Below, piece by piece: positions 47,525-54,948 of a stretch of 64,000 nt of DNA (the first letter of the stretch is position 1; the number at the start of each line of letters is the position of its first letter). The notes beneath the pieces are model-generated. The model was not told the origin of the DNA and ran no database searches. It saw nothing but the letters and a program-made list of their open reading frames with translations. The stretch is taken from contig CAZVKC010000039.1 in the NCBI GenBank assembly GCA_964627455.1, positions 9,458-73,457 of the forward strand. The letters are read 5' to 3'. The position numbers were made by a program, and so were the translations under genes. The stretch comes from F-183 sp964627455 (lineage in GTDB: Bacteria > Acidobacteriota > Terriglobia > Bryobacterales > Bryobacteraceae).

Positions 47525-47540
47525 TGGCACGCGATTTGCA
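47525..47540 (+). promoter_or_regulatory. Consensus sigma-54 promoter
   Basis: TGGCACG (47525-47531), four bases, TTGCA (47536-47540): every position of the TGGCACG-N4-TTGCW consensus is matched, with the invariant GG and GC ten bases apart. Transcription should start near 47551, giving a leader of about 15 bases that still contains the AGGAGG ribosome site (47555-47560) before ATG 47566. This needs an NtrC-type activator; one is encoded at 36113-37474. The upstream 150 bases could hold its binding site but I see no clear palindrome. Confidence 0.85.
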
Positions 47541-47565
47541 AATACACAGACAGCAGGAGGGCACT

Positions 47566-47898
47566 ATGAAACGATTCAAACTCTTGACCGCACCGGCGTC
47601 CAGCGCGATTGCCGCGGCAGGCTTGGCGCTGGTGTTGAGCCTCAGCGCCTGCGGAGGCGGCGTCGGATACTCCTACTATTCGTATCGCCCGCCGCCGATG
47701 GTCCGTGTGGAACGTTATGGCCCCGCGCCGGGACCTGGATACATGTGGATCAACGGTTATTGGGGCTATGGCGGACGCGATTACACATGGGTCCCGGGAC
47801 GGTGGGAACGGCCGCCGCGCCGTGGCGCACGGTGGGTCGAGCCGAGGTGGGAAAACCACGGCAGAGAATACCGGTTCCGCCAGGGATATTGGAGGTAA
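47566..47898 (+). CDS. WxxGxW-repeat lipoprotein
   Basis: 110 residues from ATG 47566 with AGGAGG six bases upstream. Signal peptide with lipobox LSAC (Cys29), so it is lipid-anchored. The mature 80 residues are Gly-, Tyr-, Trp- and Arg-rich with the repeat YMWINGYW, YTWVPGRW, RFRQGYW, as in BcpO-related WxxGxW proteins (PF12779 type). The very basic, aromatic chain suggests surface or wall binding. It is the first gene behind the sigma-54 promoter and lies 6 bases before the small membrane protein gene. Confidence 0.88.
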   Translation: MKRFKLLTAPASSAIAAAGLALVLSLSACGGGVGYSYYSYRPPPMVRVERYGPAPGPGYMWINGYWGYGGRDYTWVPGRWERPPRRGARWVEPRWENHGREYRFRQGYWR

Positions 47899-47904
47899 AA
47901 CGAG

Positions 47905-48093
47905 ATGCCTCTCATTAGCGTGATTCTGTACCTGATTATCGTTGGCGTGCTGTTGTGGATGGTGAACACGTTCATCCCGATGGCGGCGAGCATCAAGACG
48001 ATTCTGAATGCGGTCGTTGTGATTGCGGTTTGCCTGTGGGTCCTGAATGTTTTCGGCATCACGGCGTCGCTGATGCGATACCGGGCTCCTTAG
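47905..48093 (+). CDS. Small two-span membrane protein (Thivi_2564-like)
   Basis: 62 residues, almost entirely two hydrophobic helices (about 3-24 and 32-52) joined by a short polar turn with Asn-Thr-Phe-Ile-Pro. The pattern ISVILYLIIVGVLLWMVNTF matches the small Thivi_2564 family. Role unknown. It follows the WxxGxW lipoprotein by 6 bases and must share its sigma-54 promoter. An 11-base perfect inverted repeat follows. Confidence 0.8.
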   Translation: MPLISVILYLIIVGVLLWMVNTFIPMAASIKTILNAVVVIAVCLWVLNVFGITASLMRYRAP

Positions 48094-48101
48094 GCCCAAA
48101 C

Positions 48102-48137
48102 AGGTGGACGCCGCCACTTGACGAGGGGCGTCCACCT
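48102..48137. terminator. Long inverted repeat between convergent genes
   Basis: Perfect arms AGGTGGACGCC (48102-48112) and GGCGTCCACCT (48127-48137) with a 14-base loop. It sits between the ends of two convergent genes and can serve both directions, but neither side has a strong T tract, so it may act with Rho or as an RNA 3-prime stabiliser. Confidence 0.6.
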
Positions 48138-48154
48138 CCGGAGTTGTGAAACTC

Positions 48155-48637
48155 TTATTGCGCAGGGGAGAACTGGATGCCGGCGATGACCAGGCCGGGC
48201 ATTTGCTGGTTCCAGCTTTCGGGGACCGTGTCGAAGGCGAGGCGGAACGGTTTCTCTTCTCCGACTTTCAAGCCTCCGAGTTTGGACTTCACAATCGAGA
48301 CACGTTCGCGCAGCACGATCTGGCCATAGGGATCGTAGAAGCTGCAGTAGATTTCCACGACATCGATGTTGCGGTCGCCGGCGTTCTTGATCTTGCCGGT
48401 GACCTCCACCAGCGAGAGCTTCATGTAACTCTCGTTGGCCTTGATCTCGGGCTCGCTGATCTTCAGATTGCGGACGTATGCCTTGGCTTCGGGCGTCAGC
48501 GCAATCGGATCCTTGTTCGCGGATGCCGAGGCGTAACGCGCCCACAGGAACACGCCTGTCCCGATCACCGCCATCATCACGACGGCGACGACCCAGGCGT
48601 TACTACTGCTGTTCTCTGTCTTGCTCCTACTGGCCAC
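48155..48637 (-). CDS. Membrane-anchored FxLYD-like protein
   Basis: 160 residues. One N-terminal transmembrane helix (about 15-34) is followed by a beta-sandwich: VTGKIKNAGDRNIDVVEIYC then SFYDPYGQIVL, the FxLYD/DUF2393-like pattern in which a strand with a GxxxNxG motif packs under a FxDxxG strand. Such domains occur in envelope proteins and bind no known ligand. It overlaps the tldE gene by 11 bases and is last in the lptD-tldD-tldE run. Confidence 0.7.
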   Translation of the reverse strand: MASRSKTENSSSNAWVVAVVMMAVIGTGVFLWARYASASANKDPIALTPEAKAYVRNLKISEPEIKANESYMKLSLVEVTGKIKNAGDRNIDVVEIYCSFYDPYGQIVLRERVSIVKSKLGGLKVGEEKPFRLAFDTVPESWNQQMPGLVIAGIQFSPAQ

Positions 48638-49982
48638 TGACCGTCATCTCTCCAATCAGCAAGGTCGGCGACGCCACCGAACCGCGGAACTCGAGGTCCG
48701 AACCGATCGCCTCAATCTTCATGAGCATATCGCGAAGATTGCTGGCGATGGTAACTTCCGAAACCGGGTAGGTGAGTTCGCCATTCTCGATCCACACGCC
48801 CGCAGCGCCGCGCGAGTAATCGCCGGTCACGACGCTGACGCCGGAACCGATGAGTTCCGTCACGTACAGGCCCTGCTTCACGCTGCGGATGATGTCGAGG
48901 TCCGAGATGTCGCCCGCCTGAATGTAGAAGTTGCCGTGCCCCACACCCGCATTGCCGCTCAGTCCGCGCGACGCGTTTCCCGTCGTCTTCATGCCGAGTT
49001 TGCGGCCACTGTAGCTGTTGAGCAGATACGACTGCAGCACGCCGTTCTCGATCACGACCTTGCGCCGTCCGGGTACGCCCTCGTCGTCGAACGGATAGCT
49101 GCCGAACAAGCCGGGAATCGTCGGATCATCGATGAGCGTCAAGCCTGCGACCGCGATCTGCTGGCCGAGCTTGTCGGTGAGGAACGAACTCTTGCGATAG
49201 ATCGAGCTACCGTTCACCGCTTCAAAGAGATGTCCCGCAAAACCGCGCGCCATGCGGCGGTCGAACACCACCGGGCACTTCTGCGTCGGGACCTTGCGTG
49301 CGCCCAAACGCCGCAGCACACGTTCCGCAGCCTTGCGTCCCACTTCTTCGGGACTCTCGAGTTTCGCGACCGAACGCGCCGCGCTGGCCCACGAATCGCG
49401 CTCCATCTTCTCGCCGGACTTCGCGACCGGCACCGCGTGGAGCGAACAACTCGTGTACTCGTATCCGCCGACGAAGCCGCGCGAGTTCGCGAAGACGCGC
49501 AAGCCTTCGCCCGAATCGAACGCCGCGCCGTCGGAGTTCGTAATGCGGGGATCGAACGCGAGCGCCGTCGCTTCGGCCGCGCGCGCCATCTCGATGCGGC
49601 GCTCGACCGGGAGATCGAGCACGTCCTGAAAATAGAGTTGCAGGTCGACGCCTTCGAGCTTGCCGAGTTCCGCGTCGTCGGGCATGCCGGCGAAGGGATC
49701 TTCGCTTGTCACATCGGCGATCTCGAGCGCCGAGTGCACCATCTTGCGAATGCCGTCCGGCGTGAGGTCCGACGTATAGCCGGATCCCGTGCGCTTGCCT
49801 TTCAGCACGCGGATCCCCGCACCGCTCGAGCCCGACTGTTTCAGCGTTTCGATCTCGCCCATGCGGAGCGAGACTTCGAATTCGCTGCCCTGCGCGATGG
49901 TGCATTCGGAATCGGTGGCGCCGCCGGCGCGCGCCAATTCCACTGCCTGCTGTGCAATCTGTTGCAGTTCCGCCTGGGTCAT
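48627..49982 (-). CDS. pmbA: TldE/PmbA metalloprotease subunit
   Basis: 451 residues from ATG 49982, which overlaps the tldD stop by 4 bases. The order SECTIAQGSEFEVSLRMGEI, GAGIRVLKGKRTGSGYTSDL, GNASRGLSGNAGVGHGNFYI and VTGDYSRGAAGVWIENGE is diagnostic. PmbA lacks the zinc motif and forms the heterodimer with TldD that trims peptides (microcin B17 leader and CcdA in E. coli, other RiPPs). Both are cytosolic. Confidence 0.95.
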   Translation of the reverse strand: MTQAELQQIAQQAVELARAGGATDSECTIAQGSEFEVSLRMGEIETLKQSGSSGAGIRVLKGKRTGSGYTSDLTPDGIRKMVHSALEIADVTSEDPFAGMPDDAELGKLEGVDLQLYFQDVLDLPVERRIEMARAAEATALAFDPRITNSDGAAFDSGEGLRVFANSRGFVGGYEYTSCSLHAVPVAKSGEKMERDSWASAARSVAKLESPEEVGRKAAERVLRRLGARKVPTQKCPVVFDRRMARGFAGHLFEAVNGSSIYRKSSFLTDKLGQQIAVAGLTLIDDPTIPGLFGSYPFDDEGVPGRRKVVIENGVLQSYLLNSYSGRKLGMKTTGNASRGLSGNAGVGHGNFYIQAGDISDLDIIRSVKQGLYVTELIGSGVSVVTGDYSRGAAGVWIENGELTYPVSEVTIASNLRDMLMKIEAIGSDLEFRGSVASPTLLIGEMTVSGQ

Positions 49983-51412
49983 CGCGCTGTGCCACCTACC
50001 GTCATCTTGTCGATCTTCACCGTCGGGATGCCGACGCCGACGGGCACGTACTGCCCGTCCTTGCCGCACACGCCGATACCCTGGTCGAGTTTGAGGTCCT
50101 TGCCGACCATGCTCACCCACTTCAACGCTTCCGGACCATTGCCGATGAGCGTCGCGCCGCGCACCGGGCGCGTGACTTTGCCGTCCTCAATGAGGTAGCT
50201 TTCCGTCGCGTCGAAGACGAAGTTGCCGCTAGTGATGTCCACCTGCCCGCCGCCGAAGTTCGCGCAGTAGATGCCCTTGCTCACCGACTGGATGATTTCC
50301 TGCGGATCACTCTCGCCCGCCAACATGAACGTGTTCGTCATTCGCGGCATGGGGATGTGCTGAAAACTCTCACGCCGGCCGCTGCCGGTGGACTTCGAAC
50401 CTGTGACGCGTTCCGACAGCTTGTCCGTCAGATAGCCGCGCAGGATGCCGTTCTCGATGAGCACGTTCTGCTGCGTCATGACGCCTTCGTCGTCGACATT
50501 CAGGGATCCCCGGCGACTGTCCATCGTGCCATCATCGACCACCGTGCACAGCGGACTCGCGACCTGCTGTCCGATGCGGCCCGAGAAGGCGGATACGTTT
50601 TTGCGGTTGAAGTCCGCTTCGAGGCCGTGGCCGACGGCTTCGTGCAGCAGGATGCCGGGCCAGCCGGATCCGAGCACGACCGTCATTTCGCCGGCCGGCG
50701 CTTCGACGGCGTCGAGTTGCACGACTGCCTGGCGCACGGCTTCACGGGCGATGTCCTCGGGGGACTGCTTGATTTCGAAATACTCGAGTCCCACGCGGCC
50801 GCCGCCGCCGGAGTAGCCATGCTGCGGGACGCCGTCGCCTTCACGGGCGAGCGCGGAGACATTCATGCGGGTCATCGGCTGGCGGTCGTAGCTGAGCTTG
50901 CCTTCGGAGGTCGCGACCAGCACGTGCTTCAGCGCGTCGGCGTAAATCGCGGTGACCTGGAAGACGCGGGCGTCCGCGGCGCGTGCCGCAGCATCGGCGC
51001 GTTTCACCAGCGCGACGCGCTCGGCAAGGCTGGAGTCGCTCGCGGCATTGAGAACCGGATAGAGGTTGCGGCGCGGCGCTTCATCGAGTCCAGTCTTGTC
51101 GACCTTCGAAGGACCATTGGCGATGCGCGCGGCGACGCGGGCGGCCTGCAGGATCCGTTCGGGACTCAGATCTTCCGAGTACGCATAGCCGGTCTTTTCA
51201 CCGGACAGCACGCGGACACCGACTCCCATGGTGACGCCCTGCGTGGCGCTCTTCACAATGGACTCGTCCATCGTGATGTTGGTGGTCGAGAGGTACTCGA
51301 AGTAGATGTCCGCATAGTCGCCCCCGGATTCGAGGGCGGCGGCGAGGTAACGTTCGAGGTCCCGCTCGGTGAGTCCGAAGCGCGCCGCGAAAAACGATTC
51401 GCTGAATGACAT
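49979..51412 (-). CDS. tldD: TldD metalloprotease
   Basis: 477 residues from ATG 51412. The zinc motif is GILLHEAVGHGLEAD, an HExxxH with His, Glu and His in place, and further ligands are expected in the C-terminal half. DRASVSAFSG-like features appear as NRKNVSAFSGRIGQQ. TldD degrades small unfolded peptides together with PmbA. The pair follows lptD by 28 bases in the same direction and may be co-transcribed. No RiPP precursor gene is visible nearby. Confidence 0.95.
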   Translation of the reverse strand: MSFSESFFAARFGLTERDLERYLAAALESGGDYADIYFEYLSTTNITMDESIVKSATQGVTMGVGVRVLSGEKTGYAYSEDLSPERILQAARVAARIANGPSKVDKTGLDEAPRRNLYPVLNAASDSSLAERVALVKRADAAARAADARVFQVTAIYADALKHVLVATSEGKLSYDRQPMTRMNVSALAREGDGVPQHGYSGGGGRVGLEYFEIKQSPEDIAREAVRQAVVQLDAVEAPAGEMTVVLGSGWPGILLHEAVGHGLEADFNRKNVSAFSGRIGQQVASPLCTVVDDGTMDSRRGSLNVDDEGVMTQQNVLIENGILRGYLTDKLSERVTGSKSTGSGRRESFQHIPMPRMTNTFMLAGESDPQEIIQSVSKGIYCANFGGGQVDITSGNFVFDATESYLIEDGKVTRPVRGATLIGNGPEALKWVSMVGKDLKLDQGIGVCGKDGQYVPVGVGIPTVKIDKMTVGGTAR

Positions 51413-51440
51413 AGGTGTATCTCTTTGTTGGATGCGGCGG

Positions 51441-53723
51441 CTAGAACAAACGTTCCTGGCGGCGCAGGGTTCCGAAGGAGCCGATGTTGGCGATCGCGAA
51501 GGCGACGCGGAACTGGTTCTCCTGGCGGGTGCCGAAGTTGAAGCGGCGGTACTGGACGCTAACGCCGCAGCAGTCCCAGTTCTTGGTGACTTGCGTGCTG
51601 ACGTATTGCAGTTGTTGGATCCGGTAGTCGTAGAAGGCGAGGGTCCCGACATTCCACCCGCGGCGGTTCTCGTTGCCGATGCCGAACGACGCGCGGAACT
51701 GGTTCGAGTTCGGCGTCAGGGCGTCGGAACTGCGAATCTGGTTGTGGCCGACCGAGACGAAATATTTGTCCCAGCGGGAGTCCGCGGTCAGTGAACTGTT
51801 GACGACGTGCTGCCGCATGGGGTCGTAGTCGGCGCGCCATTCCACCCCTACTTTATTGGGTTGCAGGCGGAAGGTCGAGACGACCGGTGAGTAGCCTCGG
51901 GGGCCGTCCAGGAAGCTGAACGGCGTGAGTCCCACGGTGCTGTCGATGACGTTGCGTTTGCCAGGGGTGACCGCGCCGCCGAAGGTGGGATCCATGTAGC
52001 GGCGTTGCCACAGTTCCCAGCTCATCACTTCCTTTACGTTTCCGTCCTTGTTCTTTGTATACAAACGGTTTGTTAGAGAGTACTCAACCTCGGTCGTGTT
52101 CGCAACGAGTTCGGTGGAATCGAAGCGGATGACCTTATTGAAGTCGTCGACTCCTGCCGCGTGGCGGACGCTGGCGCGTCCTTCGATGACGTGTTTGTAC
52201 TGCCCACCACCGAAAAGTTTGGGGGCGGTTCCGACCTTGGCGAGGGACGGCAGCACGAGTTCAGCGATCGCCTCACGAGTGAATCGCCAGAAGCCGTCGC
52301 CGCCGATCTTACCGTTTTGCAGGCTGGATCCGTAGTGAGTGCCGCGGGCCGAGAAGCTGGGGATCAGACTGAAGCCGGCGAAGTGGATCGCAGTGCTCAC
52401 ACGAGGCGTGAAGTCTGCACGGTCAACATATTGACGCGTCTGGAATTGCGGCTGGCTGCGATGGAGCAATCCGAAGGTCGAATCCCAGGAGACATAGATA
52501 GGGAGTCCCTTGCTATTGAGGGCGCGGTCGCGGGACAGAAACTGGAATTGCGGCGTCTTGCGGATCAGGATCGTGTCGCCGATTTCCGCGCTCTGAAAGT
52601 TCTGGTCGCGCTGATAGATGATATTGAAGCCGTAGGTTGACCAGTGCTTCTCGATGTAAGCCGTCGAGTGCGTTTCCGCGTAGATCGCTTCGGTGAACGA
52701 CTCGGTGAAGGCCTGGCGGAACTCGAACTTACTTAAATAGTTGATTTGACTGAAGGCATTGAAGCCCTTGAAAAGGCGGGCCTTGCCATTGAAGGTGAAC
52801 AGGTATCCGCCCTGCTTCCGGAACTGGTCGCCGATCTTGATGCCGCGGTCGTTCACGCCGTAAAGATTGAAGTTGAAGTCCGACCGGTCGTTGGGACGTC
52901 CACGAAAATCGAACGTGTGCGCAAAACCTCTGGTTGTAAACAGTTGCGTACGATACATCAAGTCATAGCTGCGATTGATCGCCCAGAAATACCCGCCGCC
53001 GACCATGACGCCGCGGCGCGAGGAGTTGCCGACGTTTGGCGTGAGGAACCCGCTGCGCCTTGGCAGGCGTTTCAACGACTTATAGAAGAAGGGCGCGTAG
53101 AACAGTGGAATACCGCGCAATCGGTACAGCGTGTTGTAGGCGACGGCGCGCTCGCCGGGGATGATGTCGAACTTCGGCCCACGGAGGGTCCAGGCGGGGT
53201 CGGGGACTTTGCAGTCCGTAATGAACCCGTTGTGGAGGACGTAGCGATCCTCTTCTTTACCGTCCTTGCCGGTCTGCCGGAACTTCTCGGCCCAGTCGCC
53301 CTCAAAGTAGAACGGATTGCTGGTCACGAGCAATCCCGGGCGAGCATCGATCTTGGCTGGCGAACTACCCTTCGGTTTGTAGAACTTGCCGGTGGATTTC
53401 TCGAGATCATATTCCACCTTGTCGCAGGCTAACTTCTCGCCGGACTTGAAGCTTTCGAACTGAACGTTGCCGCGGGCCTCGGCATAGTCCTTGTCTCGGT
53501 CGTAATCGATCTCATCGGCCCGCAGGACCATCTCATTGGTCCGGATCTCGACCATGCCACGGCCCTTCCAGACCGATCCTTCGGTCGTTTGCTGGTTCGC
53601 ACGCACCCAAACCTCGTCCGACGGCACGTTCGGACGTGGAAGTTTTGTGGAAACATTGGGATCCGGAACCGCCTGAGCGAGGAGTATCCCGTGCAGCAAC
53701 ACGAGGGTTATCAGCAACTTCAC
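51441..53723 (-). CDS. lptD: LPS-assembly protein LptD
   Basis: About 760 residues from GTG 53723. Longer readings reach upstream of the promoter I place at 53766-53794 and are rejected. The signal sequence KLLITLVLLHGILLAQA is followed by an OstA/LptA-like jellyroll (MVLRADEIDYDRDKDYAEARG and KLACDKVEYDLEKSTGK) and a large beta-barrel with many aromatic strands, ending in Phe. LptD inserts lipopolysaccharide into the outer leaflet with LptE. The conserved cysteine pairs of enteric LptD are not obvious. It shows the organism has an LPS-bearing outer membrane. Confidence 0.9.
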   Translation of the reverse strand: MKLLITLVLLHGILLAQAVPDPNVSTKLPRPNVPSDEVWVRANQQTTEGSVWKGRGMVEIRTNEMVLRADEIDYDRDKDYAEARGNVQFESFKSGEKLACDKVEYDLEKSTGKFYKPKGSSPAKIDARPGLLVTSNPFYFEGDWAEKFRQTGKDGKEEDRYVLHNGFITDCKVPDPAWTLRGPKFDIIPGERAVAYNTLYRLRGIPLFYAPFFYKSLKRLPRRSGFLTPNVGNSSRRGVMVGGGYFWAINRSYDLMYRTQLFTTRGFAHTFDFRGRPNDRSDFNFNLYGVNDRGIKIGDQFRKQGGYLFTFNGKARLFKGFNAFSQINYLSKFEFRQAFTESFTEAIYAETHSTAYIEKHWSTYGFNIIYQRDQNFQSAEIGDTILIRKTPQFQFLSRDRALNSKGLPIYVSWDSTFGLLHRSQPQFQTRQYVDRADFTPRVSTAIHFAGFSLIPSFSARGTHYGSSLQNGKIGGDGFWRFTREAIAELVLPSLAKVGTAPKLFGGGQYKHVIEGRASVRHAAGVDDFNKVIRFDSTELVANTTEVEYSLTNRLYTKNKDGNVKEVMSWELWQRRYMDPTFGGAVTPGKRNVIDSTVGLTPFSFLDGPRGYSPVVSTFRLQPNKVGVEWRADYDPMRQHVVNSSLTADSRWDKYFVSVGHNQIRSSDALTPNSNQFRASFGIGNENRRGWNVGTLAFYDYRIQQLQYVSTQVTKNWDCCGVSVQYRRFNFGTRQENQFRVAFAIANIGSFGTLRRQERLF

Positions 53724-53744
53724 TGGGGAAAGTGCATAAAGTTC

Positions 53745-53773
53745 GTGACACGGCCCGACGATTCTGTTATAAG
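53745..53773 (+). promoter_or_regulatory. Putative sigma-70 promoter of the zinc-ribbon/RDD gene
   Basis: GTGACA (53745-53750), 17 bases, TATAAG (53768-53773): five of six matches in each box at perfect spacing. Transcription would start near 53780, leaving a leader of about 144 bases before ATG 53924. It overlaps the lptD promoter on the other strand, sharing the TTATAA core. Confidence 0.6.
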
Positions 53774-53794
53774 AAGTACTGGGTCCTGTGCAAA
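53766..53794 (-). promoter_or_regulatory. Putative sigma-70 promoter of lptD
   Basis: On the minus strand TTTGCA (53789-53794), 17 bases, TATAAC (53766-53771). The transcript would start near 53758, about 35 bases before GTG 53723. The two divergent promoters overlap, so polymerases should exclude each other. Confidence 0.5.
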
Positions 53795-53923
53795 ACTTTT
53801 GTACCAGAGGCCGCTGTACCAAAGTTTCATAAAAACTAAAAATGGGTGCCAAACGAGCACCCTAGCATGCAGGGACAACCTTTCGCAAGGGTCGGAAGCA
53901 AGTGAGATTCGAGGCGTTTACAA
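53780..53923 (+). ncRNA. Structured 5-prime leader of the zinc-ribbon/RDD gene (candidate cis-regulatory RNA)
   Basis: Three possible hairpins fill the leader. The first has outer arms AAACTTT and AAAGTTT around a GTAC/GTAC stem and an AGGCCG loop (about 53793-53831). The second has GGGTGC and GCACCC arms around CAAACGA (53844-53862). The third is ACCTTT/AAGGGT. The sequence from 53870 on (CAGGGACAACCTTTCGCAAG, GGTCGG, AGCAAG) recalls, but does not match, the core of the c-di-GMP-I (GEMM) riboswitch; the second half of that riboswitch is missing. I call it a leader RNA of unknown class. Confidence 0.4.
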
Positions 53924-54811
53924 ATGAACTGCCCCCATTGCACGGCCATCAATTTATCTGAAGCCCACCGTTGCGTCCGCTGTGGACGCCGGTTCCCCGG
54001 ACATGCCCAGTCTGCTCACGATTTCCGCTCGATGCGGGTCGTGACGACGGCGACTGCTCCCGACTACTCCTACCTCCTCGCGGAGTTGGATCAGCCGAAA
54101 CCGGAACCGGTGGTGGTCGCGCATCCGGAAGCGCCAAGAGTCTCATACCAGAGGTCCCTGTTCGGCGAGCAGGTCATCCAGATGCCCAGGCCCGCCGGGA
54201 TGGAACCGGCGGCAGCCTCGCGCCGCCGCCGCTCCTCATCGTCCGCTGCTGACGCCTCCCGCCGGCCTCGCCGGTATGTGCAGGCCAGCACCCGCCAGCA
54301 GAGCTTCGAGTTCGAACTGATGGACGAGGAAGTCCTGAAGGCGCATCAGAAGGAATACCCGACTGTCGCGCAGGACGGGATATATTGCGACGCCCCGGTC
54401 GCCCAGCCTGTGCACCGGCTACTGGCGTCGGCGCTCGATTCGAGCATGATCCTCATCGCGCTCGGAGTGTTTCTGTTAACGTTCTACTTGTGTGGCGGAA
54501 CCGTGGTTCTGAACAACACGACCGCTGTGTTGTACGCGGGCATTTACGCCGTGCTGTGGTTCTTCTACACGGCGCTGTTCGGCATTTGCGGCGCAGACAC
54601 GCCGGGTATGCGCTGGATGGGCCTCGAACTGGTGAACTTCGAAGGTACGCGGCCGGACCGCGAACAGCGGATTTACCGGATGTTCGGACGCGTTCTGGGG
54701 ATCCTGAGCGCCGGTCTCGGCCTCGTGTGGTCGCTGGTCGATGAAGACCAGTTGACGTGGCACGACCATATCTCCAAGACCTTCCCGTCCCCGACACTGT
54801 TGCGGACCTAG
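53924..54811 (+). CDS. RDD-family membrane protein with N-terminal zinc ribbon
   Basis: 295 residues. Cys3, Cys6, Cys17 and Cys20 (CPHC and CVRC) form a zinc-ribbon. Residues 25-155 are a low-complexity linker with an RRRRSSSSAADASRRPRR run. From about 165 to 285 there is an RDD domain: RLLASALDSSMILIALGVFL, two further membrane helices, and TPGMRWMGLELVNFEG before the last span. RDD proteins are thought to transport small solutes or Na+/H+. Zinc-ribbon fusions suggest a sensor or scaffold role. A structured leader lies upstream and a bidirectional terminator follows. Confidence 0.85.
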   Translation: MNCPHCTAINLSEAHRCVRCGRRFPGHAQSAHDFRSMRVVTTATAPDYSYLLAELDQPKPEPVVVAHPEAPRVSYQRSLFGEQVIQMPRPAGMEPAAASRRRRSSSSAADASRRPRRYVQASTRQQSFEFELMDEEVLKAHQKEYPTVAQDGIYCDAPVAQPVHRLLASALDSSMILIALGVFLLTFYLCGGTVVLNNTTAVLYAGIYAVLWFFYTALFGICGADTPGMRWMGLELVNFEGTRPDREQRIYRMFGRVLGILSAGLGLVWSLVDEDQLTWHDHISKTFPSPTLLRT

Positions 54812-54832
54812 ATTTTTCGTACGGACAGAAGA

Positions 54833-54871
54833 AAAGGCCCCGAAGTCCGATATGCGGTTTCGAGGGCCTTT
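54833..54871. terminator. Bidirectional terminator after the RDD gene
   Basis: Arms AAAGGCCC (54833-54840) and GGGCCTTT (54864-54871) are perfect, extended by CGAA/TTCG with one bulged A. T-rich tails lie on both sides (TCGCTTTG on plus, TTCTTCTG on minus). Confidence 0.75.
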
Positions 54872-54948
54872 CGCTTTGCACATAAGGGCGACGCCCCTTG
54901 CTCCCAGGCCGCTGCAGTGATATGAGTCAGGCGGAGGCTTGCCTCATC

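Noticed and set aside
53724..53852. N-terminal extension of LptD by 43 residues
   Set aside because: It would begin with TTG inside the hairpin upstream of the lptD promoter and place a hydrophilic segment before the signal peptide.
53838..53862. An apparent minus-strand terminator (GGGTGC/GCACCC then ATTTTTAGTTTTT) between divergent genes
   Set aside because: No minus-strand gene lies upstream to be terminated, and the hairpin falls within the leader of the rightward gene. I keep it as part of that leader, though a small minus-strand RNA cannot be excluded.
53870..53910. A definite c-di-GMP-I riboswitch
   Set aside because: Only part of the core is similar; GCAAACC reads GACAACC, GACGCAAAG reads GAAGCAAG, and the second stem is missing before the start codon. 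Reported only as a resemblance.
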